A model generated the notes under the pieces. The model was not told the origin of the DNA and did no database searches. It saw only the letters and a program-made list of their open reading frames with translations. A DNA stretch of 64,000 nt from Combretum micranthum. Its lineage: Eukaryota > Streptophyta > Magnoliopsida > Myrtales > Combretaceae. The stretch is from contig JAMXBD010001244.1 of NCBI GenBank assembly GCA_024138025.1, positions 124,001 to 188,000 of the forward strand, given 5' to 3'. Positions 25,001 to 36,489 of the stretch are shown piece by piece (position 1 is the stretch's first letter; every line of letters begins with the position of its first letter). A program made the position numbers and the translations under genes.

Positions 25001-25535
25001 TGCATTTCATATGGTTGTTAATAACTTGTCTGTTATATACCGTTGTTGAGTATTAAATATTTGGAAATGAATCTCACTAAGCCTGTTAGCTTACACCTCG
25101 ATAGTTTTGTTGTGGTGTTCCTATTTTTTATTGTTCCGAGAGAACACTTTTCACAGGGTTATCTTTTGGATGAAGGGAATTTTGAAGAAATCGGGACCTA
25201 GCTAGAGGCATGGACTTCTAAGAAAATCTCTTGAATATAAACCCTAGTGTTTGTAGTATGGATTTCGAATGGATAGACTTTCATTAATATTTTGGCGGGG
25301 GTATGCCCCTTTGACTTTTGTAAAGACTTAACTTATTTATCTTGTTGTGATTTCTATTCTCAATGCTAATGTATGCCTTCTTAAGACTATTCGATTCAAA
25401 GTGTGATCCTAAAAATTGTGCAAATACACCTTACACCCGATATGTAAATTTATAGGATGACTAAGGATGTCTTACTTAAGTTTAAATATTGAGTGTGGTG
25501 GACTGTCGCGTTTTGGGTACCCTTTGGGCATGACA
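22015..25535 (+). mobile_element. LX solo LTR, copy 4
   Basis: A 3521-bp LX LTR bounded by a perfect GTCTA duplication (22010-22014, 25536-25540), inserted in E(a). It starts TTTAAACCCC (decayed TGTAA...) and ends TTGGGCATGACA. Landmarks in order: GCGAGCCCCAGAAC near 22258, a TATA box at 22704-22710, a CT-rich leader, a conserved block near 24165-24235 (TTCCGAGTTAAAATGAG), CTGTACATGCATATCA near 24653, and CCCCGAATGGAGGGCGTAAA near 24931. No coding sequence. Confidence 0.9.
22704..22710 (+). promoter_or_regulatory. TATA box of LX copy 4
   Basis: TATAAAT followed by a CT-rich leader, in the same order as in LX copies 2 and 5. Confidence 0.55.
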
Positions 25536-25540
25536 GTCTA

Positions 25541-26940
25541 CTTGTGAACCCATCAAGGTTATGCTTGAAAACAAAACAAAATAGCTAAAAGGAAATGTTA
25601 ACCCATCCTAAGTCTGAGCAGAAAAAGTCTAATGAGATCCAGAAAAATAAGAGTTGTCCCGTCAAGAGGGAACTCAATAGTACAAACCATAATAAAAGAA
25701 AATGATGATCAAAGAAAAGCAAATAATGATCAATCAGTCGTAGCATCATCATCTTCACTCTCTCCATTTGAAGCACTCATTACTTTTTCATCTTCATTCT
25801 CATCATCCTCCTCTTCTTTACCCTCTTCATCATCATACTCATCCTCAAAGGAATGTTCAACATTCTTCCTTCTTAAAATTCAATTTTTCAAAAATCAAAT
25901 GAACCCTCATGTTGGATAAAAAGCTGCATTTTCATATCATATTATGCGCAAAGCTCGAGTAAAAATCAAAATAACGTAGGAAAAAAAATCCAAAATAGTT
26001 AGAACTGCAACAAGCAATCAACAACATGATATCTCAAGACATCCACATGAAACCCATTCGAAATGATGAGGAATGCAGCAGATTTTTTAGTTTCAAAGAG
26101 GAAAAGGAAGAGGAGAAATACTTACTTGAGTGTTGAATCACAAGAAAATGAAATGAAAATGGCTATAGAAGTATGTGTTGAGTGTGAGTGTGATGGGAGC
26201 TTTTTACGTGTGGAGAGGATCTCAGTTTTGGCTCAAGAAAAATAGCAGAAGAAATAAGAAGAGAGAGGAGAAGATATATATATATATATATATATATAGG
26301 TGCGAGTATTGATGAACCCCTGGGAGTGCACGACTGTGTTCGTGGCCATGTACTAGCGAAAAACATGAGCTAAGAGCAAATTAAACACAAAACATGTGCC
26401 CCACCAAGTACCTTGGCATGCTCGTCCCCATGTAGTGTGCCAAAAAATGACTAGAAAGCAACTTCAATCTCAAAAAATGTGCCTCACCAAGTACACACCC
26501 ATGTTCGTGGCCGTATAAGGGCAAAAAAATATGACCAGAACGCTCTTTTTTCTTGAATCCACACTACATTACCTTGCACATGGCTAGGTTCTTGGTTATG
26601 TTGTGTCTAAAATATTGTCCAGAAGCTTTTTCACTTAAGTGCTTCACTAGAAACACTAATTGTGCTCATGGTAGTGTGGGTGTTCAAAAACTGATCAAAA
26701 ACTCAAAACTAAGTAACCTTAAAAAGATTGAAAGGTAAATACCTAGCACACTTATGATTGATAGTTTGGAGTTTCTTATTTGTATTTCATGCCTCCCCAC
26801 ACTTAAAATACACTCTCACCTCCTTCAATTAAGGTTGATCTCATTCTCTAAAAACCTATAATTTTTTTAACAGCAAATTGAAAACTTAAGATAGTGTAAA
26901 CAAGAGTAAACAAAAAGAAACTTAACTTACCTAATTTAGT
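25541..26940 (-). other. E(a) internal non-coding region
   Basis: Non-coding DNA between LX copy 4 and the E ORF remnant. It includes a TCATC/TCTTC-rich stretch at 25740-25860 (the source of a serine-rich frame that I do not believe), a TA microsatellite at 26272-26298, and irregular repeats of CACACCCATGTTCGTGGCCG type at 26305-26640. E(b) has a tandem array at the corresponding place. Confidence 0.6.
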
Positions 26941-26949
26941 CATGGGTTA

Positions 26950-28095
26950 CCTCCTAAGAAGCACACTTTTTTAATGTCGTTGGCTACACATTTAGTGTTA
27001 ACCTTTCCATTTGGATCCCATGGGAATGTGTCCCACTCCCATATGTCTAAAGTCAACAAAGGGAATTCTTTTCTCATTCACAGTCCTATTCTTTTAAATT
27101 CAAGTCCCTTGTTCTCAAATATCACGGGCTTTAGATAGAGAGCAAATTTATAAATCTGTCCTGGTTCAAACTCTATGATATAACCTATAGGCTCTAAGTA
27201 CACCTCATGAAGTTCATCATCTCCCAAACACCCAATCATCTCATTACATGGAGAGGAATCAACATCTTTTGCTCAATCTCTCCAAACATCTCTTCTTTTG
27301 GTATAACTTGAGGAATGTCCTCTAGATTTATGTTCCCAAGAATTGGAGTACTAGGAAAAGGATTAAGATATATCACATTAGTCTCCTCACAATCATCCTT
27401 TTCCTTGGTAGACTTTAAGTCGTCTTCGTGACTACCGAAATCTGCCTTATGATCTACAAATTCATTTTCCTTCTCTACCAACTCATCCTTCACTTTTGTT
27501 GACTCCTTAAGTTGTATAATTGGATCATTTTCACTCGATGCATCAAAAGAACTTTTAATTATCTCCTTATTTACTTCCTCATATCTCCTAAGAATTTCTA
27601 AAGATTCAATCAACCTAGATACCCATCCTTGGGATGGTCCTAAAAGAGTAGCCAATTCTTCTAAGCTTATGAGATTGTAAATATCAGGAACACAAAATTG
27701 CCATGAGTCCACTGCAAAAAGTGCTTGCATTGTCTTAACAAACAAAACTATGTTATCATATCTTGAATCAATGATCATTTCTAAAATAGATTTTTCCTAA
27801 GGATCCTTTTTCAGTATGGTTCAAGACAAGGATTATGTAGTCAATGTGGCTTGATATGGTTGTTATGCAAGTCTTGAGAAAAATGTGAGATAGATCTCTC
27901 ATTTTGACATTCAAAGGTCCAATGTCTACCACCATACTCCCTACAAATCATATCATTAAGAGTCATAAGTTCAGTATTTGGAAATTCTTGATAAGCAATA
28001 AGGAATAATGCATTTGTATAACATGAGTTAGAGGGATGATAATATGGATTAGGGCATTTATAAGACTCATGATCACCTCCTCAATACAAACATAA
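26950..28095 (-). pseudogene. E(a) ORF: zinc-knuckle gag-like protein remnant
   Basis: On the minus strand, beginning about 140 bases after the PBS, a single protein can be followed through breaks. First comes a zinc knuckle at 28054-28092 (C-L-Y-stop-GGDHESYKC, the second Cys codon now TGA), then PNPYYHPSNSCYTNALF. Next is an open part at 27236-27778 containing YNLISLEELATLLGPSQGWV, SRLIESLEILRRYEEVNKEI, a charged stretch of D, E and K residues, and YLNPFPSTPILGNINLEDIP. After a frame shift come EPIGYIIEFEPGQIYKFALY, WEWDTFPWDPNGKVNTKC and FLGGNP. E(b) encodes the same series. The knuckle suggests a nucleic-acid-binding, gag-like role, but I do not recognise the rest. It is not functional now. 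Confidence 0.7.
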
Positions 28096-28233
28096 ATATC
28101 TAATGAAATTCATAGTTCACACAGTCAGGAAAACTAAAGAACACATTCAATCAAAACGAATTACCCAAAAATGTTTTTAAAAGATGGTTAAAGTAGTAGA
28201 TACTAAAGTTTTTCCTAATATTGACTTGCTAGA

Positions 28234-28251
28234 TCCCCAACAATGACGCCA
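28234..28251 (-). promoter_or_regulatory. Primer binding site of E(a)
   Basis: The minus strand reads TGGCGTCATTGTTGGGGA. The tRNA-Asp-type PBS usual in Athila/Tat elements is TGGCGCCGTTGCCGGGGA; all four differences are C-to-T or G-to-A changes. It is followed by 5' LTR remains at 28258 on the other side. Confidence 0.75.
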
Positions 28252-28275
28252 AGAACTTGATAAAAGCTATGTGAT

Positions 28276-29737
28276 TAAGGATGGATTTCTTTGTTCTTAA
28301 TTATTTGCTTGAGGACAAGTAAATGGTTAAGTGTGAGAAATTTTGATAAGTGTCAAAAAACCTTTATTATTGACATTGTTTTCATGTGATATTATATTGC
28401 TTTTATGTGAATTATTAAGGAAAATAATACTTATTTGGGTTAAAATGTAAAATCCAGGGATAAAGAAGATATTTAGCTTAATGAAAACTTTTAGATGAGT
28501 TAAGGAAGAAGATTTTAATGAAGAAATAGACCAATGAAAAATGACCGTTTCTACACAAACTGTGCAGAAGCTAGTATAGAAGATGAAAAACATCCAGCAA
28601 GCAATTTCAAAGTACACAAGGAGGTTACACAAGTTGTGTGGACTGCCTACATAGAAGTTGGAAACAGATCAGAAGCAATTACATTGTACATGACCAAAGG
28701 ACACAGGCCATGATCAAGGTTCGTGCAGCCTCAGATTTCGTGAATTTCACCAGTTTACATCTTACACAAGTTTCGAACACAGGCTATGTAGGATGCCCTT
28801 GCAGAAGATAAATTGTTTCTTTCCTATAAATAGCACTCATAGCTCATCTTTTTCACAATTCTTCTGCCTTTTTACGAACCCTAGAGAGATAAATAAGTGT
28901 TTTAGAGTGGAGAAATACAAGAGCTTATTAGAAATCACAAGACTACATCTTTAAGAGCTGTAATCATGACTCTTTACTATTTTTCCTTATTCTATCATTG
29001 TAATTCTTATTTTATGAAAATATAACCCCAAGGTAGAGATTGGATTATTTTGTTAATGGAAGTTTGTGCTTTTCTTGCAATATTTATGTGCTTTGATTGT
29101 TCTTTGAATTAATATATACACATTATTACATTAATTGCATGATTCTTGTTAATTTGATCAATGGATTGATTGATAAGATAGAGCTAGCATGGATAGAGAG
29201 GTTTAAATGTGATTCTAAATATAGATCGCATGAACTTCCTCCATAAAGATTAAATCTTTTTAGGGAGTCATAAACTCTAATGTAATTTTGTATGCATCTA
29301 ATGATGAAAGATATTTTCATTAGATATATGGGGTTAGAATTCAATTATCTTAAAAGAGAGATTGATGAAACTAGGGATTTATGCAATTCAAGAACTTAAA
29401 TAACCCATTAATGAATATTTTATAAGGAATTAGAAATAGGGTTAGTGGTGAATCAAGATTATGGATAGTTTTGTGATTTCATATTCTTAAAAGTGGTGAA
29501 CTCATTTTTGTTAGGGTTAATTAATTAATTAGTTACTTAGTTATATTAATATCACTCGAATTAAACCAGCTAAATAGTAGAATTAAGGTGAGTACTAGTA
29601 GTTATAGGTCCTAGAGGAATAACCTCTGTGCTTACACTGGTACTACAATTGATAAGTACACTTGCCTAGAATTAGTCGCATAATAAGAATAGGGTTTTAA
29701 TTTAATTTGATTGATTGCGATTGAAAAGTCCACATCA
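28276..29737 (+). mobile_element. E-like 3' LTR with PPT side, plus strand
   Basis: The plus strand has TTTGCTTG (28304-28311) and CAAGTAAA (28316-28323), then GGTTAAGTGTGAGAAATT and an LTR start TGATAAGTGTC at 28344. The LTR has a TATA box at 28825-28832, TGTACATGACC-type motifs (28560-28790) and a probable end TCAATCA at about 29737. It is oriented opposite to E(a) and joined to the stump of E(a)'s 5' LTR. Only about 70 bp of its internal region remains. Confidence 0.7.
28825..28832 (+). promoter_or_regulatory. TATA box of the plus-strand E-like LTR
   Basis: CCTATAAATA followed about 50 bases on by ACGAACCCTAGAGAG, as expected for a core promoter and leader. Confidence 0.6.
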
Positions 29738-30083
29738 ATCATGAAATCTTTTCTTTGGTATCCTTTAACATCTAGAAAATTTCTATTCAGGATTTTAAGT
29801 TAGCAACAAGCTCATGACTATTCCAATTTTCTAACTAGGGTTTTTGATGTTTATTATCTATCATGCATTTATTATTCTTTTCTTTATACTAGAGTGAAAA
29901 TTCTTGGGGATTACAAGGTCAAATTAGTATTTTAGTCCCCATAGACTCGGAATTTCCTAACTAAAATGGTGGCGTAAGCGTAATCTAAATATTTAATTGA
30001 GGTTTAGATTCTTAAATATTGATATGTTTTTTGACATATCACGTATTTTATAACCCTAGTGATTCATCTTTAAACTATTATTT
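29738..30083. other. Unassigned AT-rich stretch
   Basis: No coding match or recognised repeat. GGTGGCGTAAGCGTAA at about 29969 is the only GC-richer phrase. Confidence 0.4.
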
Positions 30084-33000
30084 TGTAACCATTAGGCTCT
30101 AAAAATTAATCATTTTCTATTGTACTTGAAATCTAAGGCTTATTATGTTTACTTGTTGAGTTATTGACTCGAGACGCAAAATCTTGTCTTTTATTACCAT
30201 AGACAATCAATGATTGATGATAAATCGATTACTACTATAAATCCTAAAACTTTTCTACATTAAAATTTAGTAATTATAAAATAAATTCTACACACCTTAA
30301 ATCAAACAAGAAAGTAAACAACAACTACAATCCAACTCTGAACCAACCTAGCAAGGAAACCTATGCTCTAGAAACTCATCCGACAACTCTTACAACCAAA
30401 TCCAATACAATGCCACAACATTAATATAGATATGTCAAAATGCAATACAAATCATCAAGGATAACCAAAAAGAAACATCTAGTCGCTCCACTCATCTAAA
30501 AGCTCATCCACATCAGTACCAACACCTAATTAGTCATACAGATCCTTATTTGTCTCATCATCACTTAAAAAAGAAGAAATGAGCTAAAGCCTAATATAAT
30601 AGCAACATAAGTACATACGATATGATTATACGTTCCTATGCTAATGGACATGCAACAAATGTTAATTTATATCTTTAATTTAGGTGAAGCAAATTAACAG
30701 TGGGGTACTTTCATTTTGGCAATACATTATGGAGATCTAGGGCTCCTGAGTAGCAGCAACTACTCAGGGGGTTGATGTAAGTAGTCTGTGTATCTATATC
30801 TTATAGAGGAAATTCTATGTAGCCTCATCTAGGGGTCACAACCATTACTCATCTTTATCTATACTAATCCATTATGAATAAGCAGTGTAATAGAGCTCAT
30901 TATTAGACCACTTATTACAACTTATCTCCAATATAAATAAATACTACCCTTATACCATTCGCCTTATTAATTAGCTGTCAAGCCACCATTGGTAGTCTAA
31001 GTGCCTAACTACCGTGTTGGCATCTTCACACAAGGTTATCATTCATTAGATCGAATTAAACGACATAAGCAAATCCAAGCAATTATTTAGGTCATCTTTA
31101 ATGTATTAATTCATTTTAGGATGCATATCTTCACAAGCAACACTCATGCCACTATATACCTAGGCTCAAGTTTAAAAAATCCCTCCTTAAAGCAAATGAT
31201 AGGTAATCCCGAGAATAAGAATGTGCATTATGAAATTATCTTAAATAAGTTTCAACTTACTAACTCTATCATCATTCTTATTAGATCAATTATAAATAAA
31301 TTCTAATTTATACACACACATTACCTTTTCTTATACTTATGTTCATTTTATACTTAGCTTAACCACTTAAACTTATTTATATTTAGATTGTTTGTTTTTT
31401 ATCTATATCTTATCTATATTTAATATGCATTTTTATCTTATATATATCTTATCTATATCTGATTTGTATATAGTCTGTTTGATCTATCCATGAGTAGAAA
31501 TGTATGTCTTTTTTTTTTTTTTTATCTATATTCATTTTTTGATGAACAATCTGTTTAAAAAAGACAAAAAAATAAGATGTTAAAATAACCAGAATAAGAT
31601 GAAGCAAATAGACATATAGGAATTATGTCCTTTAAGTGACATCCTTAATAACATATATTATAATTTGACTAATAAACTTTTATTAGTAAAGTATCTCCTT
31701 TGAAGTGTCATAATCCATTTGTACCTTTAGTAATCTAAATTTATCTAAAAGTGTGTCAAGAAACTCAAACTAGCTTCTTAATAGTTCACATCGTCTTATA
31801 ATGCATTAGTTATACATATTTCATTAAATAAATTTCTAATATCAAATTATTTAATTATTCGTACTAAAATTCATATTTTAACATAATGTATTATTTACAT
31901 TTATTTCAAATTTATTCTATGAGAATTAAATTCCTTTTAATTTCATTCTTACATTTCTTATTAAAAACTAATGTGCACCCTAGCTTAACTAGACTAGTTC
32001 ACTAACTTTTAGATCGTTCTTAAGCTCAAATTTTTATGTAAACCACCTAACACGTTATTTACATGTTCATACATTAATTTGACACAAAATAATTAATTTG
32101 ATTAATTAAGGTTTTAATTTTAATTAACACTAATTTGGTTTGGAAACATGGCATTGTCACTGTTGACCAATCGGTTTAGGCGAAATTGAGGCCAAGCTGA
32201 CGAGTTCTTGGCCGATTCACTGCACATTATTGAAATTAACATCTAGCCTTAACCATCTGACAAGGTCTTGTTGGAAAGGAGGCTATTTGGCCAACGGATT
32301 GGCCACAAACATCATTGCCACACGCTACCACAGGCGCACCGTTCATCCCTGTTTTGATGTTTTTCAATTTTACTTGTGTAATTCAACTCCCAGCCTTCAT
32401 TAATCATCCAAAAATGTTTATTTAATGTTTTTTCATCTATTTTATCTCTTAATTTAGGTTTTACAAATCAAATCATTAATTATTAATCAGTTCATCATCA
32501 TCTACACAAGTTCCCTAATTTCCAACATGTTTTCATCGCAACAATCAGTAATCATTCATCATATAATCATCAATTCATAGATCTGCAAATATAATCTATC
32601 ATTACATCATTAAATACTTGATTCTAAATCATTAATCTCATAAACACAATCAAATATAAAAATGAAATCACTTACCTAGAATGAAGCACACACAAATACA
32701 AACTACTGCTACTACAAGGCAAGCTTGTTGTTGAAGCTTCCCAGACTCCTCCCAAACCTTCTTGTTCTTTATTTAGTCCTATGATCAATTGTTGTATTCG
32801 TAATATAAACTCGAGATTAGTGAGATTAGGATATGATATTAACATTTTTCTTTTTGAATCTTATTGAAGAAGTTTTGCTAATTCTTAATCAAGAGAAATA
32901 AAGAGAATTTTCTCTTCCTAAGAAAGTTTAATGAGAGTTTTAGAGAGAATTGACTTCTTTAGGAAGTCTTGAAATATAAAAAAATGAGAGAAGAAAGAAA

Positions 33001-33700
33001 ATTTAGCCTTTTATATGAGGATGTAGAGCCTTAAACGTATAATTTCTACATTTAAGATGAAAAAGACATCCATGCCCTCAAGATTTATGTTAACTTAGAC
33101 AATTTCCAACTTAAATGACCTCCTCAACTTTCTTTATAATTTGTGGCCATGTAATTTAATTATCATCCTTATTTTGTGTATTCTTGTAATTCAATAAAAT
33201 TCTAATTGTTTTTATTTTATTTCTTTAAATAATTCTTCATTATTTTTTATTAAATTTTTATTATTTCAAATTAATTTATTATTATCTATTTATATCGTCG
33301 TCGTCGTCTTTATTATTAATCTTGTGATATTAAGTTAGGATATTTTAAATTCATTCGAACTTCTTCCTTATTTTCTTTTTGCGGCTTTTACCATTATATT
33401 ATCTTATAGATATTGCATATCAAATTTTAATGAAATCATATATGTACTAGTTAATCTATAACATATATATTACCACAATAAACCTCTGTGTATGTATATC
33501 ATATGTATTTTGAAATGCAATAATAATTTTAGTGATGTAGAGATTGAACTAGAAAGCTACACTTGTTGAAGATGTCTTGTCTTGTGTGTGTGTGTGTGTA
33601 TATATATATATTGAGAATAAATTTTCTTTGGTACTTGTGGGAGGAGTGTGAGTTAACTAGTAATGGATTTTGCTGATACATGTAGAGTGTGTTTAACTTG
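30084..33700 (-). mobile_element. Putative long LTR, family Y
   Basis: The stretch looks like one long gypsy LTR on the minus strand, but only one end is suggested. The complement of its 3' end, TGTAACCATTAGGCTC, starts at 30084. A TATA box (TATAAAA, minus, 33009-33015) is followed by a CT-rich leader and CTAG|GTAAGT (minus, 32670-32679). Between these lie phrases like those in the Tekay-like LTRs (GATGCCAACACGGTAG on the minus strand near 31015; TCATTTCTTCTTTTTTAAGT near 30565-30585). The upstream limit and target duplication were not found. A GC-richer island at 32150-32345 is unexplained. Confidence 0.4.
33583..33612. repeat. GT/TA microsatellite
   Basis: (TG)n followed by (TA)n. A short (TCG)n run lies at about 33296-33310. 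Confidence 0.9.
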
Positions 33701-33949
33701 TATTTTGAATTTTGTCGGTTAGAGTATCAAGATTTGATATGAGGCCAATTGTAATATTTGATATTTAATCAACGATACAAGACCTGTTACAAAATTTGAT
33801 CAACATTGAATTATGTTGAAATGTTATATTTTAATGTACAAACCTGATTGAATGAACACAAGATGATAGCTTATATTTCATTACTGCAATTGATTTTTAT
33901 GAGTCAGCATCCTCACCATGGAGCATGAACATAAAATCCAGTAATTATA

Positions 33950-34370
33950 ATATGCTTGTTATATATATTGTGACACATATGTTAATGGTGATTACGACAT
34001 AATTAATGTATAAAATATGTTACTTTATGCTATATATATATATGTGTATTGTTATACATTACATTATGCAAAATATCATAATGCATAACATATATATTAT
34101 ACAATAACAAAATATATGTTTTATACATATGTACTAACATAATGTGTGTTACAACTAATAAATATACATAAAATATATAACAAAATAATGTTATTTATGT
34201 ATCATAGTCTATATTTAATATAATTATGCTATATATTATGAATATATATTATATTTCTTATACATTAAAATAATGTATGCTGTAATCACTTAATATATGT
34301 TAATAACAATCAAATGTATGAATGTAATGTATATATAATGTATAATATTATATTTGTGTGATGATTTCTT
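33950..34370. repeat. AT-only block with recurring TATAATGTATA words
   Basis: A 420-bp block of almost pure A/T with many TATACATTA, ATAATGTAT and TATATATT words on both strands, without a clean period. It could be a decayed minisatellite or hairpin-forming repeat. Confidence 0.5.
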
Positions 34371-35838
34371 TAATATTGATGAATTAATGGAGGAATAGGT
34401 AGATAATGGAATATTTATTCGTCTCATATTTAATAATTATATTTGTCCAAATCTAATCAAGTTAAACCAAATAGATGAACTCGGATTTCACAACACTAGT
34501 TTAGATTAAGATATCAACCCTTTTCATTTTTTACCAACGTAATCTAGTGGCCTTTTTACACTCAAAGCACGCCAAACATAGTGAGAATGGAATCCTCTGC
34601 TCTTTTCCCAATGAACAAGCAAAACTTTAACTCTTTTTAGGAAAATTTAAAAATCAGCCACTTTTATAGGAGCCTATATATTATATATATATATATTCCA
34701 ATAAAACCCCTCATCTTTTAATTTTAATACTCCCGTCTCCATTCCTTAGTTCGCAACACATCAGGCCCAAAGACTCATCTTTGAAGGTCTCCACACAATT
34801 CATTGCCGCTTTATATCTATCTGCAGACATTTTACTAACTCCATTATCACCTTAAACAATTTCATCGGGTGGAGAGTGGGTCTATGATTTAAGGATACCT
34901 TCAATAGGTGGACAATTTTCACCATGCACTTGTTTTTTTTTTTTTTTTTTATTAAAATAATATGGTTATTATCCTCTATACAAATGTTGCTCTGGTGAGT
35001 GTAACGTTTCTTTTCCTTGGTAAAATTTATGTTAATCGAGTTAGTTATTTCACTTCTAATTTAAGAGAAGTAATCTGGCTGATTTGGATCCATGGCCCGT
35101 CGTTTTAGTGTAATATCTCTGGCATGTTACGTAACTGATTTGTTTTATTGTAGATTGAAATTATTATTTTTGTGGACAAGGAAAAATCGACCAATAGATG
35201 ATGTGCCATGCCTATGACCAAAGGACGTTAATAATTTATCATATTTTCTTAAGTATGTCCATAGAAACATACAAGATTCATAACCAATTTAAATTTGAAA
35301 ATATAAAACAATTGACCAAAATTTTAAAACTCTAATGCAGAGTCAATCTTAATTACCGCAAATAACTTTTAAGCTTTCCAAATAGTTAAACATAAAGAAA
35401 AAATCTTATCAACCTAAAATATATAATATGTTGTACTAATATGTAATATCTTCTGTCCCAGCGTAGAGTCTAAGCCTTAGAAGTCTTCAAATGGATCGGC
35501 AAGAAATCTAGTGTAATAGTTACTGCATACACAACATACGAACTCGCACCTTAAAACATACGCAATGCTTATGTAAAAATGCAACAATCATAGGTTGATA
35601 TCTTACATTAGTATATTGAAAAAACTCAAATGATGTTTTATAAAAAAGGGCAGGGAAAGTAATTTTTATTTTTAAAATACGGCATTTTTTTTTTTCCAAA
35701 CATATAAAATTTAGAAGGATGCCATGGTGAACGACATATGTGTATCCAGGAAATAGCGCCCTTTCATTGTTTTCAAATATTTCTCCATTCCTTTCCAACC
35801 GAGCCTACAATCTTTGAAGATTTCCAAATGTAATCCTA
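34371..35838. other. Unassigned region, possible non-TE DNA
   Basis: No retroelement protein or LTR landmark is visible. It holds a TA run (34676-34698), a 21-base poly-T at about 34931-34950 and a CT-rich stretch around 34710-34745. The open frame at 35520-35798 on the minus strand has no features I recognise. Confidence 0.4.
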
Positions 35839-36195
35839 TGGTAAGTGATAATCCTTCCGTTTTTATATTGTTTTCATCAAAACAAACACGAGTAACAAAT
35901 TCTTGATGAATTGATGCTGCAGCGAAGATTTTTGAGAAAGCAATGACTGGAGTGAGGATACAAGAATATTTACTAACTATTGTAATTTAACTCTGAATAC
36001 AGAGCACGACATTCATTGGGAAGCCATGTTATATTTTTCATTAATTTTTTGTTCATCACTCTAATGTATGTATAGGAGTGATGATTGGATAGTTACAATT
36101 TAATTCCTTCTTTTCCAGATTTGGACACATGGCAAGGAGATATATTTTCATGCTCTACTACATGTAATACAAGTAACAACTATTAACTAATTACA
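35839..36195 (-). repeat. Candidate short LTR downstream of the Reina-like element
   Basis: A 357-bp stretch reading TGTAATTAGTTAATAG on the minus strand at its start and ending ...TTACCA. It lies about 290 bp downstream of the chromodomain remnant, and the length fits Reina-type LTRs. No matching 5' LTR was found at the other end, so this is a weak call. The same stretch also contains plus-strand splice-like signals. Confidence 0.3.
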
Positions 36196-36239
36196 TGACC
36201 CAATTTATTATTGCAGCATATAGATATAATGGGCCTTAA

Positions 36240-36480
36240 GCTTTCAGTCCGGCCCCTTACTCAAAATCGTCTTAACCCATCATTTAAGGCCTCCTCCTTA
36301 TCCTCCTTGTTACTATTTGTCAAAGTAGTTCCTGGCGAGTTCTTATTAATAGATTCCTTGATGTCTTTAGTTCCCCACTTGATGTCGGAAGCCCTAATCC
36401 AAAATTCACTCCTACAACACCTTCCTCTCCTTCAAGAAACCCTTGTCCACTAGGGTTAATCTTTAAATCTTAGAGATAAG
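36240..36480 (-). pseudogene. C-terminal tail of the Reina-like pol
   Basis: The minus strand reads LVDKGFLEGEEGVVGVNFGL and LPTSSGELKTSRN beyond the chromodomain. The same VNFGLGLPTSSGEL-type coding is found again next to gag at 40230-40280. Confidence 0.45.
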
Positions 36481-36489
36481 TCAGAGTAA

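Larger units (their letters stand above)
19354..28275 (-). mobile_element. Element E(a), non-autonomous LTR element
   Basis: A minus-strand LTR element: 3' LTR 19354-20707, hairpin and PPT-side DNA, about 4 kb of internal sequence (without LX copy 4), a tRNA-Asp-like PBS at 28234-28251, and only about 20 bp of the 5' LTR (28258-28275) before an inverted E-like sequence begins. No RT, RNase H or integrase can be found, only one decayed ORF with a zinc knuckle. Element E(b) at 41228-52377 has the same order and similar internal length, which argues that the family is pol-less rather than that this copy lost pol. The low-coordinate boundary is set by comparison with E(b) and may be off by several bases. 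Confidence 0.75.

Noticed and set aside
25632..25919. Serine-rich plus-strand frame of 95 codons
   Set aside because: It comes from a TCATC/TCTTC simple repeat in the non-coding part of E(a), on the antisense strand, and is not kept in E(b).
35520..35798. Minus-strand frame of 92 codons
   Set aside because: No domain, signal or repeat recognised; length is compatible with chance in unassigned DNA.
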